64,000 bases of DNA from an uncultured Pseudomonadota bacterium (GTDB lineage: Bacteria > Pseudomonadota > Gammaproteobacteria > Burkholderiales > JALYOK01). The translations under genes and the position numbers were made by a program. The DNA lies in NCBI GenBank assembly GCA_902826775.1, contig CADEHE010000001.1, positions 496,001-560,000 on the forward strand, read 5' to 3'. Within the stretch, counting starts at the first letter, position 1. Every line of letters starts with the position of its first letter. Shown here piece after piece: positions 7,541 through 16,659 of the stretch. Below the pieces are notes generated by a model. The model saw nothing but the letters and a program-made list of their open reading frames with translations, did no database searches and was not told the origin of the DNA.

Positions 7541-8212
7541 ATGCGCTTTTTGTTCCTGATTTCGGCTATTGCTCTCGGCACTTTAGCGGTGGCGGACGAT
7601 AAAGCGCCAGTGAGCGCTCAAGCGCAAGCGGACGGCAGCGGCCAACAATCCCTGCGCGATCTGCTGGGAAGCAAGTCGGAGGAGGAGCCGCTGCCGCCGG
7701 AGCGCGCTTTTGTCATGCACACGGAGGCGGTCGCGCCCGATGCCGTGAGCGTCACATTTACCCCCGCGCCGACTTACTACCTGTATCGCAACAAGTTCGC
7801 CTTCGCCGTCGTGCAGCCGGCGGCGGTAAGTGTGCATGAGGTGCAGCTTCCCAGCGGCGCGATGAAGGAAGATCCGATCTTTGGCCGCACGGAGGTTTAC
7901 CATGACAGCGTTCGCGCGCTGCTCAGCTTGCGCGCCCCGAGCCCGCTGCCGGGTGAAGTGGAACTCGATATTACGATGCAGGGCTGCACCGAACGCGGGT
8001 TATGCTACCCGCCAGATACGAGGCGGGTGAAGGTGGCGCTGGCCGATGCGGTGGCTACCAACGCTAGCGGCGCTGCCGCCACGCCTGTAAGTGCGCCGCC
8101 GGCAGCTGTTCCTACACACGACACCGGCGCGCTACCCTGGGCAGTCCTGGCGCTGGGTGTTGCGGCGCTCGTGCTCTTGCTGTGGCGTCGGTGGCGGCGC
8201 CCGCGCCCATAG
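7541..8212 (+). CDS. Membrane-anchored DsbD N-terminal domain protein
   Basis: The 223-residue protein has a signal peptide (MRFLFLISAIALGTLAVADD), then an immunoglobulin-like domain matching the periplasmic alpha domain of DsbD. The key GCTERGLCYPP motif carries the redox pair Cys149 and Cys155. It then ends after a Pro/Ala linker in one hydrophobic helix (about 195-213) and a basic tail. A normal DsbD of about 600 residues would continue with an eight-helix core and a thioredoxin domain; both are absent. Only 76 bases separate it from the TlpA-like gene. Reduction would need another membrane partner. Confidence 0.85.
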   Translation: MRFLFLISAIALGTLAVADDKAPVSAQAQADGSGQQSLRDLLGSKSEEEPLPPERAFVMHTEAVAPDAVSVTFTPAPTYYLYRNKFAFAVVQPAAVSVHEVQLPSGAMKEDPIFGRTEVYHDSVRALLSLRAPSPLPGEVELDITMQGCTERGLCYPPDTRRVKVALADAVATNASGAAATPVSAPPAAVPTHDTGALPWAVLALGVAALVLLLWRRWRRPRP

Positions 8213-8288
8213 CGCTAATACATGCCATTGGATACCTGTCATAGTGTCTTATAATCTAACGCATTGAGCTATCCCTCGACCAGTATTG

Positions 8289-8870
8289 ATGGAACCCACA
8301 CAGAAACCGGCCCGGCAGTGGGTCAGCTTGGTCATCGTGTTAATCGTTACGCTAGGCGCTTTGTACCTGGTTCTGGTCGGCACGCGCCCCGGACGCCCTC
8401 CGCTGCCTGCGCCCGGGGAAACGCAAACGCAAGCACCGTTGACGGGGATCGCGCCGGGCGCCTTGTACGCGGCAAGCTTTCCGGATTTAAACGGCCAGGA
8501 ACTCGCGCTAGGCAAGTGGCAAGGGCAGGTGATGGTGCTCAATTTCTGGGCGACTTGGTGCGTGCCTTGCCGTGAAGAAATGCCGATCTTCGATCGCGTT
8601 TTCAAGAAGTTCGCGAATCAACGCGTGGCCTTCGTCGGTTTGGCAGCAGACGAAAAGGCCAAAGTCGCGCCGTTCCTGCAACAAAGCCCGGTCTCTTACC
8701 CAATATTGATCGGTGACTTGGATGCACTCGAATTCGCCCGCAGGCTTGGCGCGAAGCAAGCAGCTTTGCCCTTCACTGCGATCATCGACCGCAACGGCCG
8801 CATCGTGCGCACTAAACTGGGCCCCTACACCGAAGCCGAACTCGAAGCGCAGATTCGCTCTGCGCTCTAA
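8289..8870 (+). CDS. TlpA/ResA-like membrane-anchored thioredoxin
   Basis: The 193-residue protein has one N-terminal membrane helix (about 11-32) and then a thioredoxin domain exported to the periplasm. The redox motif is [13 protein letters not shown], with Cys91 and Cys94, and a cis-Pro is present in ALPFTAIID. Such proteins reduce substrates in cytochrome c maturation or copper delivery. It directly follows the lone DsbD alpha-domain protein, which might exchange electrons with it. Both TTG 8286 and ATG 8289 are possible starts; ATG is preferred. Confidence 0.92.
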   Translation: MEPTQKPARQWVSLVIVLIVTLGALYLVLVGTRPGRPPLPAPGETQTQAPLTGIAPGALYAASFPDLNGQELALGKWQGQVMVLNFWATWCVPCREEMPIFDRVFKKFANQRVAFVGLAADEKAKVAPFLQQSPVSYPILIGDLDALEFARRLGAKQAALPFTAIIDRNGRIVRTKLGPYTEAELEAQIRSAL

Positions 8871-8956
8871 CCACCGCCGCAGCACCCTTAGGGGTAACGC
8901 GGGCCGCTACACAAAAATCTAGACAACTTCGCCCTTCTTGCGGCAAACTCGCCGCC

Positions 8957-9415
8957 ATGAAACGGGTTCTGGTCCTCAACGGTCCCAACCTTAACCTGCT
9001 CGGCACGCGCGAGCCAGGCATCTACGGGACGACCACCCTGGCTCAGATTAATGCCAAATTGACGAAATTGGCGGAAGATGCGGGGGTAAAGCTCGATACC
9101 TACCAAAGCAACATCGAGGGTGAGCTGATCAACCGCATTCATGCGGCCGCTGCGGACAATACGGCTTTCATCATCATTAATCCGGCCGGCTATACGCACA
9201 CCAGCGTGGCGATTCGCGACGCGCTTTCGGCGGTTAAGATCCCTGCCATTGAAGTGCATCTTTCCAATATCCACACCCGCGAGGCTTTTCGCAGTCACTC
9301 TTACATTTCCGGCGTGGCGCTGGGTGTGATCGCTGGATTCGGTCCGCAAAGCTACGAACTTGCATTGCAGTATGCGCTTCATCGACTCGCGTCGCAGGAC
9401 GCGAAAAGCGGTTAG
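8957..9415 (+). CDS. aroQ: Type II 3-dehydroquinate dehydratase
   Basis: The 152-residue protein carries the AroQ hallmarks: [21 protein letters not shown] with the catalytic Tyr of the lid, [16 protein letters not shown], and [13 protein letters not shown] [14 protein letters not shown] with the catalytic His. It dehydrates 3-dehydroquinate to 3-dehydroshikimate in the shikimate pathway, as a dodecamer. It sits directly before accB and accC, the usual betaproteobacterial order. Its last codons (SQDAKSG and stop) lie inside the first unit of a 29-base tandem repeat, so the C-terminus has been shaped by that repeat. Confidence 0.97.
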   Translation: MKRVLVLNGPNLNLLGTREPGIYGTTTLAQINAKLTKLAEDAGVKLDTYQSNIEGELINRIHAAAADNTAFIIINPAGYTHTSVAIRDALSAVKIPAIEVHLSNIHTREAFRSHSYISGVALGVIAGFGPQSYELALQYALHRLASQDAKSG

Positions 9416-9473
9416 TTGCGTCGCAGGACGCGAAAAGCGGTTAGTTGCGTCGCCAGACGCGAAACACGGTTAG
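9390..9473 (+). repeat. 29-bp tandem repeat over the aroQ stop codon
   Basis: Units begin at 9390, 9419 and 9448. The first two are identical in 29 bases (CGTCGCAGGACGCG followed by AAAAGCGGTTAGTTG). The third is diverged and stops after GGTTAG. The TAG of aroQ lies in unit one, so units two and three duplicate the gene's end downstream of the stop. Confidence 0.9.
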
Positions 9474-9512
9474 CACAGAACAACTGAGCATCGCTCGGGA
9501 GTCATATAAGCC

Positions 9513-9992
9513 ATGGATCTGCGCAAGCTCAAGACCTTGATTGAATTGGTGCAAGAGTCGGGCATCGCCGAACTCGAAATCACCGAAGGCGAAGAACGCG
9601 TCCGCATCAGCCGCTCGGTGCCAAGCGGCCAGATGATGATGCCTGCCTCCGCGCCGGCCCTGATGGTTGCCGCAGCCGGCAGCGCCGCCCCCGCGCACAC
9701 GCAGGCCCCCGCCGGATCCGGCGCAGCTGGGGGGGAAGCGCCGGCCGAAGAGGGGCACGTCGTCAAGTCGCCGATGGTCGGCACCTTCTACCGTTCACCT
9801 TCGCCTGGTGCGCCGTCATTTGTCGATGTCGGACAAAGCATCGCCGAAGGACAGACACTGTGCATCATCGAGGCGATGAAGCTTTTGAACGAGATCGAAT
9901 CGGACGTCGCGGGCGTGGTGAAAAAAGTACTGGTGGAGAACGGCCAACCGGTGGAATACGGTCAGCCGCTCTTCCTCATCGGCCAGGCCTAA
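9513..9992 (+). CDS. accB: Biotin carboxyl carrier protein of acetyl-CoA carboxylase
   Basis: The 159-residue protein starts [23 protein letters not shown], has an Ala/Pro-rich hinge at about residues 52-80, and ends in a biotinyl domain. The biotin-accepting Lys is in EAMKLLNE, at about residue 123. Biotin carried here is carboxylated by AccC and hands the carboxyl to acetyl-CoA, giving malonyl-CoA, the first step of fatty-acid synthesis. accC follows 91 bases downstream. accA and accD are not in the window. Confidence 0.97.
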   Translation: MDLRKLKTLIELVQESGIAELEITEGEERVRISRSVPSGQMMMPASAPALMVAAAGSAAPAHTQAPAGSGAAGGEAPAEEGHVVKSPMVGTFYRSPSPGAPSFVDVGQSIAEGQTLCIIEAMKLLNEIESDVAGVVKKVLVENGQPVEYGQPLFLIGQA

Positions 9993-10083
9993 TTTTCTGA
10001 GCCCGACTCTGCTACCGCTAACCCGCAAGCCCCCCTCAGGTTCCTCAGGTTCACCTATGCGCCGCGACCCGCTCGGTCAACCC

Positions 10084-11439
10084 ATGTTCGAGAAGGTGCT
10101 GATCGCCAACCGCGGCGAGATCGCGCTGCGCATCCAGCGCGCATGCCGCGCGCTCGGCATCAAAACCGTCGCGGTGCACTCGACCGCCGACGCTGAGGCC
10201 AAATACGTCAAATTGGCGGACGAATCGGTGTGTATCGGTCCGCCGCCGCCGCAAGAAAGCTACCTCAATATTCCGGCCATTATCAGCGCGGCGGAAGTGA
10301 CTGACTCGGAGGCCATTCACCCTGGCTATGGGTTTCTCTCGGAGAACGCAGATTTCGCCGAGCGCGTCGAGAACAGCGGTTTCAAGTTCATTGGCCCGCG
10401 TGCCGAAACCATCCGGTTGATGGGCGATAAGATCAGCGCCAAGCAAGCGATGAAGCGCGCCGGGGTGCCGGTGGTGCCCGGTTCCGAAGGGGCCGTGCCG
10501 GAGGAGCCCAAGGCCATCAAAGCGCTGGCTGCACAGATCGGCTATCCGGTCTTGATCAAAGCCGCCGGCGGCGGCGGCGGGCGCGGCATGCGCGTGGTGC
10601 ACACGGAAGCTGCGCTGATCAACGCTGTGCAAATGACGCGTGCGGAAGCGCAAGGCGCATTCGGCAATCCGACTGTGTACATGGAAAAGTACTTGGCCAA
10701 TCCGCGCCACATTGAAATCCAAGTGCTGGCCGATGAGTTTAAGAATGCCGTGTTCTTGGGCGAGCGCGATTGCTCCATGCAGCGGCGCCATCAAAAGATC
10801 ATGGAGGAGGGTCCCGCGCCGGGTCTGCGCGAGCGCCTGCGTGATCGCATCGGCGATCGCTGCGCGGACGCGTGCAGGAAAATCGGCTACCGTGGCGCCG
10901 GCACGTTCGAATTCTTGTACGAGAACGACGAGTTCTATTTCATCGAAATGAACACGCGCGTGCAAGTCGAACATCCGGTCACCGAGCTCATCACCGGTAT
11001 CGACATTGTGCAAGAACAACTGCGCGTCGCCGCCGGGCAACGCCTGCGCTTCCGGCAAAAAGACATCACTTACAAAGGCCACGCCATTGAGTGCCGCATC
11101 AACGCCGAAGATCCATACACCTTTGTGCCTTCCCCCGGGCGCATCACCGGCTGGCATCCGCCCGGCGGACCAGGCATACGCGTCGATTCGCATGTTTACC
11201 AGAACTACATGGTGCCGCCGAACTACGATTCACTCATCGCCAAAGTAATCGCCCACGGCGACACGCGCGAGCACGCGCTCGCACGCATGCGCACCGCGTT
11301 ATCGGAAATGGTCGTGGAAGGCATTAAGACCAACCTCGCGCTTCACCAAGAACTGCTCAACGACAACGCGGTGATCCGCGGCCGCACCAGCATTCATTAC
11401 CTCGAAGAAAAGCTGGCGAATCAGAAGAAGAATCAGTAG
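10084..11439 (+). CDS. accC: Biotin carboxylase subunit of acetyl-CoA carboxylase
   Basis: The 451-residue protein opens [21 protein letters not shown] and contains the ATP-grasp glycine loop [25 protein letters not shown], and [14 protein letters not shown] with metal and biotin contacts. It carboxylates the biotin on AccB using ATP and bicarbonate. An in-frame ATG at 10057 would add nine atypical residues, so 10084 is preferred. In most betaproteobacteria prmA comes next; here prmA is about 7.3 kb away, behind a block of minus-strand genes. Confidence 0.97.
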   Translation: MFEKVLIANRGEIALRIQRACRALGIKTVAVHSTADAEAKYVKLADESVCIGPPPPQESYLNIPAIISAAEVTDSEAIHPGYGFLSENADFAERVENSGFKFIGPRAETIRLMGDKISAKQAMKRAGVPVVPGSEGAVPEEPKAIKALAAQIGYPVLIKAAGGGGGRGMRVVHTEAALINAVQMTRAEAQGAFGNPTVYMEKYLANPRHIEIQVLADEFKNAVFLGERDCSMQRRHQKIMEEGPAPGLRERLRDRIGDRCADACRKIGYRGAGTFEFLYENDEFYFIEMNTRVQVEHPVTELITGIDIVQEQLRVAAGQRLRFRQKDITYKGHAIECRINAEDPYTFVPSPGRITGWHPPGGPGIRVDSHVYQNYMVPPNYDSLIAKVIAHGDTREHALARMRTALSEMVVEGIKTNLALHQELLNDNAVIRGRTSIHYLEEKLANQKKNQ

Positions 11440-11513
11440 CGGCGATCCGCCAGGATCGGCCAGTGTCAACGCCGCCGGTACGGCCAAACTCGTAGTGCTC
11501 GTTATCGGAGGCG

Positions 11514-11933
11514 CTACTGCAATTTCAATTGCGGCGCGCAATCGCCTCGCTCGGAGGCCTCGGCGTGGAGTTGGTAAACGTGGCCGGCCTGTAGTTCGGC
11601 GCTGATGCTCGCCTTGGTACTCAGATCCGCTCTGCCCATCCCACCAAAGACGCGCGTTGCGCACAACACCTCGATCGAGTGCTTGCCTGGGGCCAGCTGC
11701 ACTTGCGGCTGTTCCTCGTCCACCGGAACTGAATCGACTGCAACAATGGTTAGCGCCAGATCGAGGCCCGTATCCGTCGAGCCGGCGAACGCACGGTTGA
11801 GGATCGTTGCGCTTTCATCGGCGCATGCCAAACCGATCGCGAATGCAGCCGCAAACGTCGAAGCCGCGATCGAACGACCGTGTACGAATCGAACCTTGAT
11901 CCGGCGCGTACGCTTAGTTTTCTTTGCATCCAA
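11514..11933 (-). CDS. Exported protein of unknown function
   Basis: The 139-residue product starts with a very basic stretch (MDAKKTKRTRRIKVRF), followed by a hydrophobic segment AASTFAAAFAIGLACA that could be a late signal peptide. The rest is beta-rich, with QVQLAPGKHSIEVLCATRV and HVYQLHAEA. The phrase LAPGKHSIEV and the H-Y-L ending recall small lipocalin- or PEGA-like periplasmic domains that present a surface loop. I cannot name a family. It is the last gene of the minus-strand block inserted between accC and prmA, 90 bases after the 557-residue gene. Confidence 0.55.
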   Translation of the reverse strand: MDAKKTKRTRRIKVRFVHGRSIAASTFAAAFAIGLACADESATILNRAFAGSTDTGLDLALTIVAVDSVPVDEEQPQVQLAPGKHSIEVLCATRVFGGMGRADLSTKASISAELQAGHVYQLHAEASERGDCAPQLKLQ

Positions 11934-12023
11934 GTTTAGGCCCCCTCTTTAACAACAACCATCGGCTGCCCCGCTCCTGGCACTCTCAACAGCGGAGCGG
12001 TCACTGGTGCGTCGAATGCTTAC

Positions 12024-13697
12024 CTACTTCTTCTCTTTCGGTGCTGCCAGCAAACTTCCCTCGAACCAAACCATATCGCGTTTTGCATCGCTCCAAAAGA
12101 ACGGCAGGCGCACGACTGCGCCGTTGTCGTAACGCAATTCGAGGGTGTAGCCGTTGAGCACGTAAGTGCCGCTGCGGTCTGCTTTGGTTTTCTCGCTTTT
12201 CGCTTGCGATCCTCCGCCAAAGTTTGGCCCAACGACTACCGAGCTCGCTCCTTCGTCGTCGAATACCGCGCCGGTGGTCACACCGGTTCCGCTCAACTCG
12301 CCCATCTGCCCGCTGCCCGAACCGCCGCTGCGGAATTTTTCGAATCGGCCTGCGCTCGTCAACGTCACACCCCAGTTTAGCCACGACCCACCGCCGCCAA
12401 GTATCGAGTGGGACGACGCGCCGGTCCAAGTACCATGCGCACGCTCGTTCGGCTGCGCGGGCAGGACTACGTTTGCTAGTTTGAGCGGCTCGAACTTGTG
12501 CGGCGCGTCGGGCCACGCGACTTCGTAGTTGCCGCCGCCCTTGCGCCAACGTCCCCAGGACTTCGATTCGTTCTTTTTCGATGCCGCCACATCCATATCC
12601 TCCGGTGGTACAGGCAGGCCTGGGTACACCGTGCCGTCCTTGAGCAGTAAGTAGGCGTAATCGTGCAACTGTAGGCCGCCGATCTCGTAAACCTGCTCCC
12701 AGCGATAGACGATGGCTTCGATATCCTTCGCTGCCAGCCCTTTGCCGGGCGCGGTGACATATTTGTAGCGCGCGGCCTCGGCTTCCTCGTGCTCTTTCTT
12801 TTTCTTCGCTTGCGTCGGAGGCAGACGATCGACATCGCCCACGCGCCGCAGCAGTGCGACGTGCGTGCCTATGCCGTAATAATCTTCGGCGTAGATGACA
12901 TGCTCGCCGTTGGCGTTGCGCCCGAACAGGCAGAAATCTTCATCGGGATCATAAGTGCTGTTCCACAACGGATCTTGGATGTCGAGTTTCCCAGTGGCTT
13001 CCGAGTACTTGTACTTGCCGGTCGGGTTAATGCTGCTGCCGCCTTCGAGAAACTGAAATTCGCCATTGGCGAACAGCAGCAGATCGAAGCGGCGCAACAC
13101 CTTCTCCTTGCTGGAGAAATTGCCGACATAGCGCCCTGGGGCGAGAGGGCCACCGGCTTTGATGTTGCCCACCGTGAGCGGCTGCGCTTCGATGTCGGTT
13201 GCGCGGTTTTCTTGCTTTGCGGCCACCATTTCTTCCGCGCCGATCTGCGAGACGATGCCGGTCGCCGTTTGACGATGACGCTGCATTGCAGGGGAATCAT
13301 TTACCAGCAAACGTGCGACGCGGCCGTACAGGCCGTCCACGCTAACCGCCGTATAGACCGCCGCCCCTTGCTTGCCCTTGGCGTCGCTCCAGGCGCGCGT
13401 GCCGGAAACAAGGTTCTTTGTCTGCGGTTTGATCGATAAGGTGCCGGCCCATTTGCCTTCCGGGGGCATATCTTGTTCGGCCACGCGCTTGAGCCACGCT
13501 TCAAGGGTTTGGGCGCCAAGCGATGCCCGGGCGTAGGCCGAAACCTGCACAAATTCTCCTGGCTGCAGATCAGCTGGGGTGTAGATGCGCGCGCCGCTGG
13601 CTTCCGTTTCGTTCCATCCGGTCGGGGGTTGCAACGCGTATGTGCGGCTGGAAACAACCAGCAATATAAAAACGAGAAAAAGAGATCTGGCGTTCAT
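12024..13697 (-). CDS. Large exported protein with a repeated beta-rich module
   Basis: The 557-residue product has a signal peptide (MNARSLFLVFILLVVSSRTYAL), then an N-terminal domain starting PPTGWNETEAS (about 24-150). A barrel-like part follows with GRYVGNF, FDLLLFANGEFQFLEGG and TGKYKYSEATGKLDI (about 190-290), then a C-terminal module with YLLLKDGTVYPG, WGRWRKGGGNYEV (about 378-390), GTWTG and SGTYVLNGYTLELR (about 500-515), ending PKEKK. The C-terminal module recurs in the 464-residue protein at 14683-16077. No catalytic motif is evident. An exported, possibly ligand-binding role is a guess. It is 21 bases from the next upstream gene, so the three are one transcription unit. Confidence 0.7.
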   Translation of the reverse strand: MNARSLFLVFILLVVSSRTYALQPPTGWNETEASGARIYTPADLQPGEFVQVSAYARASLGAQTLEAWLKRVAEQDMPPEGKWAGTLSIKPQTKNLVSGTRAWSDAKGKQGAAVYTAVSVDGLYGRVARLLVNDSPAMQRHRQTATGIVSQIGAEEMVAAKQENRATDIEAQPLTVGNIKAGGPLAPGRYVGNFSSKEKVLRRFDLLLFANGEFQFLEGGSSINPTGKYKYSEATGKLDIQDPLWNSTYDPDEDFCLFGRNANGEHVIYAEDYYGIGTHVALLRRVGDVDRLPPTQAKKKKEHEEAEAARYKYVTAPGKGLAAKDIEAIVYRWEQVYEIGGLQLHDYAYLLLKDGTVYPGLPVPPEDMDVAASKKNESKSWGRWRKGGGNYEVAWPDAPHKFEPLKLANVVLPAQPNERAHGTWTGASSHSILGGGGSWLNWGVTLTSAGRFEKFRSGGSGSGQMGELSGTGVTTGAVFDDEGASSVVVGPNFGGGSQAKSEKTKADRSGTYVLNGYTLELRYDNGAVVRLPFFWSDAKRDMVWFEGSLLAAPKEKK

Positions 13698-13718
13698 GAC
13701 TGTTGAATTGACAAGCGG

Positions 13719-14645
13719 CTATTGCCGCTTAAAGCTTTCCGTGACGCGCTTAAACTGAGGCAGCATTTCTTCCCCACGCGCCGCGCCGACCAGGCCTTGC
13801 GCGATGAAATAGTTGCCGCCGTCCGGCACGATCACTTGATACAGCCGCATCGGCAGGTCGCTCTTGCCGTCAGTTGCGTCGGCCAGCAACTCGTATCCCG
13901 CCATGCCGTCGAGCGTGATCGACCTGCCTTTAAAGTTACGCACGTTTTTGACTTGCGCGGTCTTCGCGGCGCGCGCTTGCGCGAACCCCGGTAGATCTTC
14001 GATCGGGCTTTGGCTGACGGAATTGCCGATGACATAGATTGGTGCCTCGACCGCCGTCGCGCGCGTCTCGCCGGTTTCCGTGAGCAGTAGCACATTGCTC
14101 ATGCGCCCAGCAATCTTCAGCTTTTCGCTTGGCTCGATGCGAAACAACAGGCCTTCGAAGACATCCCTCGCGAGCGCGGTATTGATCGATGCGGACAGCA
14201 CCGCCTGCTGGATAGGCGCGCTCAGCTCATCGCTTACGTGTTTGGGGCAAGTGCCCACGACCATGGTTGTGGCGTTGTCTTCGCCGGTAATCAACATCCA
14301 TTTGAGGAATTCCATGCCACTCGCTCGTTGGCTGACTTTGACGAAGAGCGCATCTTTGCCGCCGTGTTGCAACGGCGTGGATTCCAGCAGCACCATATCT
14401 TTCTTCGCAAGGTTCTCGCGCGTCATGGCGCCCTTGATCTCGGCCACGGGTGCGGGCATTTCCGTGACGACGATTGAAGCGGTCACATCCTCGCGCACGA
14501 ATCCGGGGAATTGCTTGGCAAGGGTGAAGCCCTGCGGCGGCTCGAGGCTGACTTTCGTGCCCGGCACTGCCACCGGTTCGGCAAATGCAGTTAGCGCGAC
14601 GAAAGCGAGCAGAGTGGTGGCTAAACGTGCGGCGGAGCAAAACAT
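13719..14645 (-). CDS. Exported protein of unknown function (PsbP/Mog1-like start)
   Basis: The 308-residue product has a signal peptide (LATTLLAFVALTAFAEP) and then KVSLEPPQGFTLAKQFPGF. The Pro-Pro-x-Gly-aromatic entry and alternating strands resemble the PsbP/Mog1-like fold seen in many periplasmic proteins, but I cannot confirm this. Two copies seem present: residues about 25-150 and about 165-305 (PSEKLKIAG... to ...RVTESFKRQ), the second ending like a repeat of the first. The gene sits between the two paralogous large exported proteins, 21 and 37 bases away, so all three probably act together. Confidence 0.65.
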   Translation of the reverse strand: MFCSAARLATTLLAFVALTAFAEPVAVPGTKVSLEPPQGFTLAKQFPGFVREDVTASIVVTEMPAPVAEIKGAMTRENLAKKDMVLLESTPLQHGGKDALFVKVSQRASGMEFLKWMLITGEDNATTMVVGTCPKHVSDELSAPIQQAVLSASINTALARDVFEGLLFRIEPSEKLKIAGRMSNVLLLTETGETRATAVEAPIYVIGNSVSQSPIEDLPGFAQARAAKTAQVKNVRNFKGRSITLDGMAGYELLADATDGKSDLPMRLYQVIVPDGGNYFIAQGLVGAARGEEMLPQFKRVTESFKRQ

Positions 14646-14682
14646 GATTAAACGACCTCGTTAGTGTTGGTGGAGTGCCGGC

Positions 14683-16077
<1,395 letters not shown>

Positions 16078-16251
16078 GCAAATATCCCCTGGCGTGTGAC
16101 GTTAACGGCGAAACGCTTGGTAAAGATATGCCCAGGAGGGCGAGCCGCGCGGGCGAATAGGAGTTCTAGTGCGGCGGAGGCATTCTTCTTTAAGCCGCAA
16201 CGCTTAGTTTACACTGAGCGTTGACGCATCTGACGTGACAAATTTACCGCC

Positions 16252-16581
16252 ATGAAAATCGAGGATGTCAGTTTCGGGACCACCGACTGGGCGACGGTCG
16301 AGCGCACCGAGACGCCTGGAGAAATGGGTGTTGCGTATCAACGCGTGCGCCAGTTCGGTGCGGTGCGCGTGCGCATGGTCGAGTATTCCCCGAGCTATCT
16401 TGCCGACCACTGGTGCGAAAAGGGCCACATCATTTTGTGTTTGGAAGGGGAGTTGCACACCGAACTGGCGGATGGCAGCGTGCACGTGCTCAAGCCGGGG
16501 ATGAGTTATCAAGTCGGCGACGGTGCGATGGCGCACCGCTCCAGCGCGCCGTTCGGCGTCAAGTTATTCGTCGTCGATTAA
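16252..16581 (+). CDS. DHCW-motif cupin-fold protein
   Basis: The 109-residue protein has a single cupin barrel with LADHWCEKGHIILCLEGEL, the Asp-His-(x)-Cys motif region that names the family in databases, then LKPGMSYQVGDGAMAHRSSAPFGVKLFVVD. The His and Glu residues are placed for metal binding. No substrate is known. It is the only plus-strand gene inside the otherwise minus-strand block between accC and prmA, and is divergent from the three-gene exported-protein unit. Confidence 0.85.
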   Translation: MKIEDVSFGTTDWATVERTETPGEMGVAYQRVRQFGAVRVRMVEYSPSYLADHWCEKGHIILCLEGELHTELADGSVHVLKPGMSYQVGDGAMAHRSSAPFGVKLFVVD

Positions 16582-16659
16582 CCGCCGGCGGGTACCAAGA
16601 ATAAGGCGAGGCCGCTCGACGCCGGCCTCGCCGCAGGTCTGATGGCAAGCGTGCCCGCG

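Noticed and set aside
9390..9473. Possible CRISPR-like array
   Set aside because: The units are directly adjacent with no spacers, there are only three, and they start inside aroQ.
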